Counted from the stretch's first letter, positions 10,366-18,843 are shown. The stretch: DNA of 64,000 bases from CAVVIO01 sp963748095 (GCA_963748095.1 CAVVIO010000039.1:24931-88930); one strand, 5' to 3'. The notes: a model not told the origin generated them from the letters alone. Numbers and translations: made by a program.

Positions 10366-10724
10366 CTGCCGGAAATCAGGTAATCATATAAATCCTGTTG
10401 AGTTATTTTAACTGAATACCGTTTACTGATTACCCTCTCCATACTCAACCGCTGTCAGTGTCTCCGACCACTTACAGGGTTTACCATAATTAATCATTCA
10501 TCATTCATAACTCCCGCTTTCGTCCCCTCTTCCTCCCCAATTATCAAAACCTGTTAAAACTCATAATTTCCATATTGCCGGATTAAAAAACATTAATTAT
10601 TTTTACAACCACTATGAAGAATACAATGTTGCATAAGAAATCGATTATTTGGCTCACTTTTATAGTGGAGGCCGGTATTTGTATTCCTGGGTAGCATATA
10701 AGAAAATCATAGGATATGAAACAA
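10366..10724. other. Intergenic stretch with a possible 26-codon leader ORF
   Basis: No ordinary gene. At 10614-10694 a small ORF encodes a 26-residue hydrophobic peptide (MKNTMLHKKSIIWLTFIVEAG...), and the next frame continues for 25 codons through the hairpin that follows. It may be a leader peptide, a tiny membrane protein broken by a one-base deletion, or chance. Confidence 0.3.
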
Positions 10725-10757
10725 ACCTCCCGATACATAAACCGGGAGGTTTTTTTG
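10725..10757 (+). terminator. Rho-independent terminator in front of the EamA gene
   Basis: ACCTCCCG at 10725-10732 and CGGGAGGT at 10743-10750 form a perfect 8-bp stem with a 10-base loop, followed directly by a T run to 10756. It lies only 19-25 bases before the start codon at 10776, so it either ends the transcript from upstream or acts as an attenuator for the transporter gene. Confidence 0.65.
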
Positions 10758-10775
10758 TTATACAGTGATAAACCA

Positions 10776-11711
10776 ATGATGGAGAAAACACAACAAACCC
10801 GTAAAACCACAGCTGTGCTGCTTGCCGCTGCCGGCGTTATCCTGTTTTCATCAAAAGCAGTATGGGTAAAGAAAGCATATCAATTCGACGTGGATCCATT
10901 GAGTTTATTATTTATCCGTATGGTCTTTGCACTTCCGGTATATATTATTATTGCCGTCGTTTCCTCGTGGCATAAAAAGGGCAGGGACAGGCTAACCCGC
11001 AAACAGATCGCTGCCTTGGTATTATTGGGATTCGGAGGTTATTACCTTTCCAGTTTCCTCGACTTTTCCGGTTTGAAATACATCACTGCCAGTCTGGAGC
11101 GGCTTATCCTGTTTGTATATCCCACCCTGGTGGTGCTGATATCGGCTGTGTTGTACCGGCACCCCGTACCCCGCCGTCAGATTTGGGCCATAGTGATTAC
11201 TTACCTTGGTATTTTACTGGTTTTTTACGAGGATGCCGGAGTACAGGACAGCGTTCATAAGTGGCTGGGGCCGCTGCTGATATTCGGTTGTTCGCTGACA
11301 TACGCCTCTTACCTGGTAGGAAGCGGACAACTTATCCCAAAAATCGGTTCGGTGCGGTTTACCAGTTATGCCATGATTATTTCCACGGCAGCGGTAATAA
11401 TTCATACAGCTATCGCTGGTAATATTAAAGTATTTCATTATTCACCTGATGTTTACGAATTAGGGATCGGCCTGGCGGTAATAGCCACCTTACTGCCATC
11501 GTTCATGATCTCTGAAGCCATCAACCGACTGGGGGCTTCAAGTGTGGCGATCATAGGAAGTATCGGGCCTGTTTCCACTATTATCCTTGCTTCCATCTTT
11601 TTGGGCGAACGGTTAAATGCATTGCAATGGATAGGAGCAGTAATTGTTATAGCAGGTGTGGTGATGGTAAATATTGAAAAGAATAAAAAGGTGAAAACCA
11701 TAAGTGAGTAA
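10776..11711 (+). CDS. EamA/DMT-family transporter
   Basis: The start at 10776 (MMEKTQQTRK) is preferred over the in-frame ATG at 10716, because the earlier one would translate through a strong terminator hairpin. The protein has 311 residues and ten predicted membrane helices in two EamA repeats, the second ending in SVAIIGSIGPVSTIILASIFLGERLNALQWIGAVIVIAGVV, the conserved EamA end-of-repeat pattern. DMT exporters carry small metabolites (amino acids, nucleotides, drugs) across the inner membrane; the substrate here is unknown. A second EamA gene follows 236 bases downstream in the same direction. Confidence 0.85.
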   Translation: MMEKTQQTRKTTAVLLAAAGVILFSSKAVWVKKAYQFDVDPLSLLFIRMVFALPVYIIIAVVSSWHKKGRDRLTRKQIAALVLLGFGGYYLSSFLDFSGLKYITASLERLILFVYPTLVVLISAVLYRHPVPRRQIWAIVITYLGILLVFYEDAGVQDSVHKWLGPLLIFGCSLTYASYLVGSGQLIPKIGSVRFTSYAMIISTAAVIIHTAIAGNIKVFHYSPDVYELGIGLAVIATLLPSFMISEAINRLGASSVAIIGSIGPVSTIILASIFLGERLNALQWIGAVIVIAGVVMVNIEKNKKVKTISE

Positions 11712-11947
11712 AAAATAGCGGCATAAAGCGGTCTGACGGTTCGGTTTTTTTGACTATTACTAAACATTTACCCGGAAATATCCGGAACAGATTACTATCT
11801 GCTTTGCCATAACCGTCTAACCGATGACAATATTATAGCAACAGTCCTTTTCAGAATGTTCACAAAAAATTCATCTGTACAAAATACCTGCCTGATTTCC
11901 TTTTTACATCCGGTTCTTTTCACTTATCTTCGCGCAAAATTCAACCG

Positions 11948-12847
11948 ATGTGGGTAATATCCGGACTTTTTTCCGCCCTGTTCCTGGGAATTTATGATAT
12001 ACTACGCAAAGTATCCTTAAAGGACAATGCTGTTATTCCGGTGCTATTTCTGGCCAGCGCCACGGGTGGTGTACTGTTTATACCTCCGGTTGTACTGTCG
12101 TTGACAGGAATCCTTCATCCCGGAAATTTTCTCTATATTCCTCCTGCCACGGCAGAAATGCACTTATTCTTCTTCATGAAATCGTTACTGGTAGGCACCT
12201 CCTGGTTCCTGGCTTATTTTGCCATCAGCCGGTTACCCCTCACCATTGTCATACCTATCCGTGCCACTGGTCCAACATGGACATTACTTGGAGCCCTGTT
12301 CATTTATCAGGAAAGGTTTACTGTAATACAATGGGCGGGAATCCTTATCGTTCTTACGTTTTTTTATATATTTTCCCTTGCCGGAAGGAAAGAAGGCATT
12401 CATTTTTCCGGAAATAAGTGGATACTGGCAATTATTGCGGCTACCTTGCTTGGATCGGCAAGCAGTCTGTTCGATAAATTCCTGGTAGGCCGGTACGATC
12501 GGATGGCCATGCAAGCCTGGTTTTCCATTTACATGATCCCGGTTTTTCTTCCTTTTCTGTTATTCATCTGGTTTCCGAAACGAAAATCCTATACCCCTTT
12601 CCGATGGAGCCCCTATATCCATCTTATCGGGATTGTACTGACACTTTCGGATTTCCTATATTTTTATGCATTGTCCGACAAGGGTTCACTTATTGCCCTT
12701 CTTTCGGTGTTGCGCCGAAGCAGTGTGGTAATTTCATTTGCGGCGGGTGCACTTATTTTTCATGACCGTAATATAAAACGGAAGTCATTAGCGCTTGCCG
12801 GTATACTTATCGGAATAATTCTTATTGTTCTGGGAACAGCAAATTAA
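11948..12847 (+). CDS. EamA/DMT-family transporter
   Basis: 299 residues, about ten membrane helices. First repeat: LFLGIYDILRKVSLKDNAVIPVLF through LTIVIPIRATGPTWTLLGALFIYQERFTVIQWAGILIVL; second repeat: GSASSLFDKFLVGR through LIALLSVLRRSSVVISFAAGALIFHDRN. It is more distantly related to the EamA gene before it than a recent duplicate would be, so the pair may export different compounds. A strong hairpin follows the stop codon at once, so its transcript ends there. Confidence 0.85.
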   Translation: MWVISGLFSALFLGIYDILRKVSLKDNAVIPVLFLASATGGVLFIPPVVLSLTGILHPGNFLYIPPATAEMHLFFFMKSLLVGTSWFLAYFAISRLPLTIVIPIRATGPTWTLLGALFIYQERFTVIQWAGILIVLTFFYIFSLAGRKEGIHFSGNKWILAIIAATLLGSASSLFDKFLVGRYDRMAMQAWFSIYMIPVFLPFLLFIWFPKRKSYTPFRWSPYIHLIGIVLTLSDFLYFYALSDKGSLIALLSVLRRSSVVISFAAGALIFHDRNIKRKSLALAGILIGIILIVLGTAN

Positions 12848-12907
12848 AAAGGAAGCTATCCAAAAACGATATGAGCTTTATTCGTAATTGAAAAGATAGC
12901 TTCCTTT
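12848..12907 (+). terminator. Terminator hairpin after the second EamA gene
   Basis: A perfect 13-bp inverted repeat, AAAGGAAGCTATC at 12848-12860 and GATAGCTTCCTTT at 12895-12907, overlaps the end of the gene. The loop is long (34 bases), and the tail is A-rich on this strand and T-rich on the other. Confidence 0.55.
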
Positions 12908-13382
12908 AAAAAATAGGTGTAGCTGTGTGATCAGTTTATCCGATCACCGGCATATATACAATGTTTTCTTTATTCAGTAAATATAATCCCGTTGGAGAGA
13001 TACGGTGATTTGTTTCAGAGTAAGGTAATGCTTTTTCATATTCGTCAGGTTAATTTTAGTTGTCAGGAGATTACAAATATGTAGAAAATTATCAGGAAAC
13101 CGGGTAGGTATATTATCGTATTTCGGGTGATAAACTGCCCGATTAGTTCAACTGTTTACTGATAACTGATCATCGATACTGTGTAGGATATTCACAAGAT
13201 GTGTAGATTCTGTTTCACACCGGCACTCTTCAATTTTATCGGAAAATAATAACCAGAAGAAGCTGTATGTCAGTTTACGCCTTCATTCATTAAACATTAT
13301 CAGCAATTAGCTGTTGGAATAAAATTATTGGCATACTTTTTTCCCAATTATTAGTGAATGATAATTTAAAAAAGGAGTAATT
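12908..13382. other. Gene-free intergenic stretch
   Basis: No gene is supported. Near the end, GGAG at about 13374-13377 is an unusually good Shine-Dalgarno match for this phylum ahead of the csbD-like start, and TACTTTTT at 13334-13341 is a near-match to the -7 box. Confidence 0.35.
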
Positions 13383-13580
13383 ATGGAAGATTTAAAAATA
13401 AAAGGAAACTGGAAAGAAATAAAAGAACAACTTAAAACAGAATATCCTTCTTTGACAAATGATGACCTGACCTTTACCCTGGGAAAGGAAAATGAACTGG
13501 TAGGCCGGATTGAAAGAAGGCTGGGCAAAGATAAAAGGGATCGCATAGTCAACAGGATCAAAACTTTGGGAAGATTCTAG
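13383..13580 (+). CDS. CsbD-family general stress protein
   Basis: 65 residues, very charged, matching the CsbD-like family: LKIKGNWKEIKEQLKTEYPSLTNDDLTF, then GKENELVGRIERRLGKDKRDRIVNRI. The family is induced by general stress in many bacteria, and its molecular role is unknown. A GGAG sequence sits a few bases upstream of the ATG. It is followed 62 bases later by a lipoprotein and then by FtsH, all on the same strand, which suggests a stress-related cluster. Confidence 0.85.
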   Translation: MEDLKIKGNWKEIKEQLKTEYPSLTNDDLTFTLGKENELVGRIERRLGKDKRDRIVNRIKTLGRF

Positions 13581-13642
13581 ATGGTAATTTGTAAACCGTA
13601 AAATTAAAATAAGAACAAAAAGTCTAATTATTATTTACATAC

Positions 13643-14071
13643 ATGAAACAAACAAAACAAATCCTTCTTGCTCTGGGTGTGGTTTTTTTAATTTCTCTGA
13701 ACGCCTGCAATCATCAAAGTAACAAAAAAGCAAATTATACAGACAGTGAACAGCAATCGGATGATGAAATCATGCAGGAATGGTCCGATATGGAAGACAG
13801 TACCCAACAGGCTTTCGATACTTTTAAAAGCCGGCTGTCTGATTTTGAGAACGCTGCTGCCAAAGCAAATAAACGCATCGCAGTAGAAAAACAACAGGCA
13901 ATAATTAACCTGATCGCAAAACAGGATTCCATTGAAAAAAATTTGAGCAGGTCGAAAAAAATGGCAAAAAAAGACTGGGATAAAATTAAACCTGAATTGC
14001 AACAGGAACTGGATAAGTTCAAAGAAAATATGAATGCTTTTTTCAAAAGCAACCATTCTGATGCATCCTGA
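13643..14071 (+). CDS. Coiled-coil lipoprotein of unknown function
   Basis: 142 residues with a lipoprotein signal (MKQTKQILLALGVVFLISLNACN; Cys at about residue 22). The mature part is strongly helical and charged (SRLSDFENAAAKANKRIAVEKQQAI and KMAKKDWDKIKPELQQELDKFKENM), with no domain I can name. Position between a CsbD-type gene and ftsH suggests an envelope stress role, but that is only context. Confidence 0.75.
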   Translation: MKQTKQILLALGVVFLISLNACNHQSNKKANYTDSEQQSDDEIMQEWSDMEDSTQQAFDTFKSRLSDFENAAAKANKRIAVEKQQAIINLIAKQDSIEKNLSRSKKMAKKDWDKIKPELQQELDKFKENMNAFFKSNHSDAS

Positions 14072-14218
14072 CAGAAAGGTATTATTAAACCTGATGGGCT
14101 AAATTAGTATTAGTTAAACAAAATATAATATATATGAAAACCGGCTATTTAAAATTTCAATAAAAAACAAAGGACAATTTTTTAAATAGGAACGATTTTC
14201 ATAACAACATATAGAATA

Positions 14219-16135
14219 ATGAAAAAAAGACCAGGTTTCTCTTTATGGAATTACCTTTGGATACTGGGAATTATTTTAGCATTACAATGGTGGTTCAATC
14301 CAAATTCACAACCGAAAGAATTAGCATACAGTCAGTTCAAGGACAGTCTTAATGCCGGTAAAATAGCCAGCGTGGTTATTACCGATCAGGAAATTAATGG
14401 ACTTTTTAAACAAAAAAAGGATACTACCGCTACAGCAAAAAAGGATACAGCCAAAAAGAGTCTTTTTCATATCGGTAAAACACCCTGGAACTCTTTGGCT
14501 AAAATAGACAACCGGGAATTCCAGGTTGTCAGACTGAAAGATGATAGTCTGCTAAATCAGTTAAATGCTCAGCATGTCAACTACAAGGGGAAAATCCAAT
14601 CTAACTGGCTGTCAAATATTTTAAGCTGGATATTGCCAGTTATCATATTATTTGCTATCTGGGGATTTTTTCTCCGGAAAATGAGTAAGAATATGGGCGG
14701 AACAGGAGGTGGTGGCGCCCAGAACATCTTTAATGTAGGCAGAAGCAAGGCAAAACTCTATGTTCTGGATAAGGATAATAAAATAACCTTTAACGATGTG
14801 GCAGGAGTAGATGAAGCCAAGGAAGAACTGAGTGAGATGATCGATTTTCTGAGAGATCCATCTAAGTTCACACGCCTGGGAGCTAAACTTCCGAAAGGGG
14901 TATTACTGGTTGGCCCCCCGGGCACCGGCAAAACATTACTGGCAAGAGCAGTTGCCGGCGAAGCCAATGTACCTTTTTTCAGCCTTACCGGGTCCGATTT
15001 TGTCGAGATGTTTGTAGGTGTGGGAGCTGCTCGTGTTCGTGATCTGTTTAAAGAAGCCAAAGCCAAAGAACCCTGCATCGTATTTATTGACGAGATCGAT
15101 GCTATCGGTAAAAGTCGTGCTGCTGCCATGCAATTCGGTTCCAACGATGAACGTGAAAATACGCTTAACCAGTTGCTTTCGGAAATGGATGGATTTGCAC
15201 CCGGAGATGCCATTGTACTGATAGGTTCCACCAATCGTCCCGAAGTACTAGATAAAGCACTGCTCCGCCCGGGCAGGTTCGACAGACAGGTACTGGTAGA
15301 CAGGCCCGATCTGAAAGGCCGTCTTGATATTTTAAAGGTACATACCCGGAAAATAATACTTTCAGAAAACAGTCAGCTTGATAAAGTAGCTGCACAAACT
15401 CCAGGATTCTCGGGCGCCGATCTGGCAAATATCTGCAACGAAGCCGCACTGTTGGCATCGAGGAAAGATAAAAAATTCGTGGAATTCATCGATTTCCAGG
15501 AAGCAATCGAACGAATAATTGCCGGACTTGAAAAGAAAAACCGGCTGATCAATCCAAGGGAACGAAAAATTGTAGCTTATCATGAGTCAGGTCATGCCAT
15601 TGTGGGTTATTTTACTCCCGGGGCCGATCCTGTACAGAAAGTTTCCATCATTCCCCGTGGTATCGGAGCGCTGGGTTACACCTTACAGGCTCCCCTCGAG
15701 GATCGGTTCCTGATGTCAAAGAATGAACTGCTGGGCAAGATCAAAGGTATGCTGGGCGGCAGGGCTGCCGAGGAGATTATTTTCGGTGACGTTTCCACCG
15801 GCGCATCGAACGACCTTGAGAGGGTGACACATATTGCTTACAATATGGTTACCGTTTATGGCATGGGTAAAACATTACCAAATATTTCCCTGAAACAGCC
15901 AAACCAAAACCAGTTCCTGGGACAAGAATTTGCGACAGACAGAAAGTCAGAGAAATATGAGCAAATCATCGACGACGAGGTTTTCAGAATAATCAGTATT
16001 TCGTATGATGAGACAAAAAAACTGTTGTTATCAAAAAAAGACAAACTGGAAGCAATGGCGGAACGTCTATTGGAAAAAGAAGTAATCGGCGAGGAAGATG
16101 TAAAAGAAATACTGGGAGAAACAGATGAGAAATAA
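14219..16135 (+). CDS. ftsH: ATP-dependent zinc metalloprotease FtsH
   Basis: 638 residues, membrane-anchored AAA+ protease that extracts and degrades damaged or short-lived membrane and cytosolic proteins. A first membrane helix lies at about residues 9-25 and a second at about 133-152, framing the periplasmic domain. The AAA module has Walker A GPPGTGKT (232-239), Walker B FIDEID (D291/E292) and the SRH (TNRPEVLDKALLRPGRFDR). The zinc site HESGH (about 455-459) reads Ser where E. coli has Ala; the third ligand Asp is in GASNDLERVT. Its linkage to CsbD and a lipoprotein, instead of housekeeping neighbours, hints at a second, stress-type FtsH, which cannot be tested from one window. Confidence 0.95.
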   Translation: MKKRPGFSLWNYLWILGIILALQWWFNPNSQPKELAYSQFKDSLNAGKIASVVITDQEINGLFKQKKDTTATAKKDTAKKSLFHIGKTPWNSLAKIDNREFQVVRLKDDSLLNQLNAQHVNYKGKIQSNWLSNILSWILPVIILFAIWGFFLRKMSKNMGGTGGGGAQNIFNVGRSKAKLYVLDKDNKITFNDVAGVDEAKEELSEMIDFLRDPSKFTRLGAKLPKGVLLVGPPGTGKTLLARAVAGEANVPFFSLTGSDFVEMFVGVGAARVRDLFKEAKAKEPCIVFIDEIDAIGKSRAAAMQFGSNDERENTLNQLLSEMDGFAPGDAIVLIGSTNRPEVLDKALLRPGRFDRQVLVDRPDLKGRLDILKVHTRKIILSENSQLDKVAAQTPGFSGADLANICNEAALLASRKDKKFVEFIDFQEAIERIIAGLEKKNRLINPRERKIVAYHESGHAIVGYFTPGADPVQKVSIIPRGIGALGYTLQAPLEDRFLMSKNELLGKIKGMLGGRAAEEIIFGDVSTGASNDLERVTHIAYNMVTVYGMGKTLPNISLKQPNQNQFLGQEFATDRKSEKYEQIIDDEVFRIISISYDETKKLLLSKKDKLEAMAERLLEKEVIGEEDVKEILGETDEK

Positions 16136-16169
16136 TAAATTAGTGCAGGTATTTAATACGTGTGCCGTT

Positions 16170-16325
16170 AAGCACCAGATCACAAATTACAATTCCCAAA
16201 TAAATTCCAATACTCAATATTGAAAATTTCAAACCATCAGTTAACCAGTAAAGTTTGAGTATTGATATTTGAGATTTGGTTATTATTTGAATTTTGGATT
16301 TTGTGATTTGGAATTTTACTGAACT
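16170..16325. repeat. Long imperfect inverted repeat, A+T-rich
   Basis: The arms are roughly 16180-16237 (cacaaattacaattccc...) and 16252-16312 (gtttgagtattgatatttg ... gtgatttgg). They pair imperfectly over about 55-60 bases. Such low-complexity foldbacks are common between genes in Bacteroidota. It lies between the convergent ftsH and GH105 genes. Confidence 0.5.
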
Positions 16326-16364
16326 ATTGCCTCGAAAATTTAGCGTATAGTTTAGGTTACACAG

Positions 16365-17453
16365 TTATTTCTGCAATAAAGCATACGCAAACCATAACAC
16401 GGGTGCCTGGCCGTGAAAGTCACCGACGGCCCTGGGACGCTCGAGGTAATAATTAACATCTGTACTTTGTCCGGTACCAATACAAATATCGGTTACCTTC
16501 CCGTCTTTATTAATATGATTCGTAAGCGCAAGCCATGCTTTTTGGTACGCCGGTTCATATTTTTTACGAGGCAGAATTCCCAGGTTCACACCTACCGTCA
16601 TGGCGTAACCAAACATTCCCGTCGAGGAAGTCTCTTCCCATGCTTCAGGATGATCTATCAATTGTCGCCACATGCCATCTTCAGCCTGGTACTGAAGTAA
16701 CGTACGCATCATTTTTTTATATCCGTTTACAATCGGCTTATAATATGGATTACTTTCAGGTAGTTCAGTCAAAATTTCTGCCAGACCGGCAGCCACCCAT
16801 CCATTACCCCTGCCCCAGAAAAATTGCGCATTACTTCCATGATAAAACAATCCGTTAGGTTGTTGTAGCTTTTTAATATAAGCATCAGCTTCCTTAGCTG
16901 CCCGGTTGAGATATATTTTTTTTCCGGTTGCACGATACGCCTGAACCTGCAAACTGCCGATCATCCATACATCGTCGATCCAAAACCTGGTTTGACTGGT
17001 AAGACCGTTTGGCAGCGTATCTTCCCATTGCTGATCAGCCAGCCGGATCCCTTGATTGCGAAAACCGGTGTCACCGGTAAGCATGTACAATTCCAATGGA
17101 AGTATACCGTATACATTGGCATCTACATGATGCCCGGTGTTTCCTGGTCCTTCGGTAAATACACGCGAATAGCGATCACAAAGACGGCTGATAGTAACGG
17201 AATCGTGCATCAGATTTGCCAGACGGGCCGCACCAAAAGCGGCACATGCTTCCGAATAATGAACAGCAGTATAATCCTCGTTCTTTACAATCCATAATTC
17301 CGGATGGTTTAACAGATCGGTTATTACCATTTTACCGATTACCTGCGGTGATTTATTTTCGGGCCAGAAGGAAGAATTATCAGTCAATTGGGCATATGAG
17401 CAAACTGTAACAGGCAGTAATACCAGCAAAAACAGAATATGTATTTTTTTCAT
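16365..17453 (-). CDS. GH105 unsaturated rhamnogalacturonyl/glucuronyl hydrolase, secreted
   Basis: The start at 17453 gives 362 residues with signal peptide MKKIHILFLLVLLPVTVCSYAQ; the ORF extends 53 codons further upstream into a repeat, and that extension is rejected. An (alpha/alpha)6-barrel with GH88/GH105 hallmarks: the catalytic Asp in RFWIDDVWMIG, then FYHGSNAQFFWGRGNGWVAAGLAEIL and DGMWRQLIDHPEAWEETSSTGMFGYAM. These enzymes take the unsaturated uronic acid off oligosaccharides made by polysaccharide lyases (pectin, ulvan and similar). No lyase or SusCD pair is in the window, so it is an isolated gene here. Confidence 0.9.
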   Translation of the reverse strand: MKKIHILFLLVLLPVTVCSYAQLTDNSSFWPENKSPQVIGKMVITDLLNHPELWIVKNEDYTAVHYSEACAAFGAARLANLMHDSVTISRLCDRYSRVFTEGPGNTGHHVDANVYGILPLELYMLTGDTGFRNQGIRLADQQWEDTLPNGLTSQTRFWIDDVWMIGSLQVQAYRATGKKIYLNRAAKEADAYIKKLQQPNGLFYHGSNAQFFWGRGNGWVAAGLAEILTELPESNPYYKPIVNGYKKMMRTLLQYQAEDGMWRQLIDHPEAWEETSSTGMFGYAMTVGVNLGILPRKKYEPAYQKAWLALTNHINKDGKVTDICIGTGQSTDVNYYLERPRAVGDFHGQAPVLWFAYALLQK

Positions 17454-17657
17454 GGCTAAATTTTTGATTACAGGTAGATATACAAATATAAAATATTCAT
17501 AAGAATTACTGATAAAGGGAAATAATGAATGGAAATAAAAAAGATATATAAATACGGGATTATAAAAGTTCAGCCGGGGCTTCCCGATTGCTTTTTCTGT
17601 GTATTTTTTCATTCTTCAAAAATCCTACGTGAAATGCATCGGGATAGACTTCTCGCC
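17454..17657 (-). repeat. Diverged copy of the tRNA-linked 152-bp repeat unit (from about 17573)
   Basis: From 17573 (cagccggggcttcccg) to the target duplication at 17649-17657, the sequence follows the 152-bp units at 18246-18770, with a few base changes. In reverse it encodes MKKYTEKAIGKP, which explains the false N-terminal extension of the GH105 ORF. It is the left half of the unit split by the inserted element at 17658. Confidence 0.75.
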
Positions 17658-17747
17658 GGGTCAATTTAAAAAGTTGAGGAGATGAAACTTTTCATGGTAG
17701 TTAAAATATTTTTACATGAACAATAGGGAGATCTATCAATATTAATA

Positions 17748-17828
17748 GCTCCAAAGGAGCCGGGTCATAAGCATAGCCCAAAGGGCTATATGTTGATATA
17801 ATAGATGCAATTCGAGCACCAAAGGTGC
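17748..17828. repeat. Three short REP hairpins (left group)
   Basis: Three short palindromes built around CCAAAGG or CCCAAAGGG: gctccaaaggagc (17748-17760), agcccaaagggct (17775-17787) and gcaccaaaggtgc (17816-17828). They are REP-type hairpins on the left of the transposase remnant. Confidence 0.7.
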
Positions 17829-17948
17829 GCGGTCATGTATATATTTTAATCCAAATTGAGAATTTAATAAGAAAACTTACTCGATTTTATTGAAAATATT
17901 TTCGGAAAATTAACCTTGTTATATTTAAAACTATTAATATTTTCAAGT

Positions 17949-18083
17949 ATGCCACAATCATTAGTTAAAAACTATATAATAAACCAGGAAATGCATCACA
18001 AGAAAATATCATTTCAGGATGAATACAGGGCCTTTATAAAAAAATAGGATATAGAATATGATGAGAGATATGTTTTGGATTAA
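17949..18083 (+). pseudogene. Remnant of an IS200-like REP-associated transposase (RAYT/TnpA_REP)
   Basis: 45 codons remain of a protein normally near 150 residues. MPQSLVKNYI is the family N-terminus; it is joined directly to the C-terminal part INQEMHHKKISFQDEYRAF, so about 100 codons including the HUH site are deleted. An in-frame TAG at 18045-18047 then interrupts what would be KKYDIEYDERYVLD. REP hairpins on both sides confirm the origin. Confidence 0.85.
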
Positions 18084-18089
18084 TACTTC

Positions 18090-18170
18090 GCATCTTTGGT
18101 GCTTAAGTTTTGGGTTTATATTCTACCTTGGGCTGTAAACCCAAGGCTTATGATAGCGCACCTTTGGTGC
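18090..18170. repeat. Three short REP hairpins (right group)
   Basis: gcatctttggtgc (18090-18102), accttgggctgtaaaccc and following aaggc (18125-18147) and gcacctttggtgc (18158-18170) mirror the left group across the transposase remnant. The centre sequence CTTTGG is the reverse of the CCAAAG centre on the left. Confidence 0.7.
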
Positions 18171-18245
18171 TAAAACAGGAAAAAAAAATGAAAAGTCAAG
18201 AGTTCTCATATATATATACTCCTCCACAACTATTTAAACTGACCC

Positions 18246-18770
18246 CTTCTCGCCCATTGTAAGCTATGTATATAAAAAAACTCCTGCATTTTACAGGAGT
18301 TAATTTTTTAATTGTGATTCAGCTGGGGCTTCCCGACTGCTTTTTCTGTGTATTTTTTCATTCTTCAAAAATCCTACGAAAAATGCATCGGGATAAACCT
18401 CTCGCCCATTATAAGTTATATATATAAAAAAACTCCTGCATTTTACAGGAGTTAATTTTTTAATTGTGATTCAGCTGGGGCTTCCCGACTGCTTTTTCTG
18501 TGTATTTTTTCATTCTTCAAAAATCCTACGAAAAATGCATCGGGATAAACCTCTCGCCCATTATAAGTTATATATATAAAAAAACTCCTGCATTTTACAG
18601 GAGTTAATTTTTTAATTGTGATTCAGCTGGGGCTTCCCGACTGCTTTTTCTGTGTATTTTTTCATTCTTCAAAAATCCTACGAAAAATGCATCGGGATAA
18701 ACCTCTCGCCCATTATAAGTTATATATATAAAAAAACTCCTGCATTTTACAGGAGTTAATTTTTTAATTG
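18246..18770 (-). repeat. Tandem 152-bp repeats copying the tRNA-Lys 3' end and its terminator
   Basis: The motif ctcctgcattttacaggag starts at 18281, 18433, 18585 and 18737, exactly 152 bases apart. Each unit carries the last 15 or so bases of tRNA-Lys (tgattcagctgggg), a spacer with a possible short ORF, and the tRNA terminator. The last three units are nearly identical; the first is slightly diverged (gacccc / cccattgt). Only the final unit joins a complete tRNA. Confidence 0.9.
18735..18757 (-). terminator. Terminator of tRNA-Lys
   Basis: On the minus strand AACTCCTG pairs with CAGGAGTT around a 7-base loop and is followed by a run of seven T. It lies about 14 bases after the tRNA end and is copied in every 152-bp unit. 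Confidence 0.8.
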
Positions 18771-18843
18771 TGATTCAGCTGGGGCTCGAACCCAGGACCC
18801 CATCCTTAAAAGGGATGTGCTCTACCTGCTGAGCTACTGAATC
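18771..18843 (-). tRNA. tRNA-Lys (anticodon UUU)
   Basis: A complete cloverleaf: acceptor GATTCAG/CTGAATC, D-arm GCTC/GAGC, anticodon stem CATCC/GGATG around loop CTTTTAA (anticodon TTT), T-arm CTGGG-TTCGAGC-CCCAG, discriminator A. CCA is not encoded. Its 3' end is repeated in the neighbouring tandem units. Confidence 0.95.

Larger units (their letters stand above)
17658..18245. mobile_element. 588-bp non-autonomous inverted-repeat element with 9-bp target duplication
   Basis: The ends are inverted repeats of about 26 bp: the left end begins GGGTCAATTTAAA (17658) and the right end finishes TTTAAACTGACCC (18245); the match continues inward with few mismatches (AGTTG, GGAG). CTTCTCGCC occurs directly outside both ends (17649-17657 and 18246-18254), a 9-bp target-site duplication. 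Without the element the flanks rejoin into one uninterrupted 152-bp repeat unit. No intact transposase lies inside, so it must have been moved in trans. TGACCC-type ends recall some IS21-like elements, but the family is not assigned. Confidence 0.85.

Noticed and set aside
10716..10775. Earlier ATG for the first EamA transporter
   Set aside because: Would be translated through a perfect terminator hairpin and adds a non-membrane, non-signal extension.
16365..17612. Longer GH105 protein starting at 17612
   Set aside because: The extra 53 residues come from a copy of the tRNA-linked repeat; the signal peptide begins at 17453.
18246..18770. Regular repeats that might be a CRISPR array
   Set aside because: Units are 152 bp and repeat from end to end without variable spacers; they copy a tRNA end. 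No cas gene is near.
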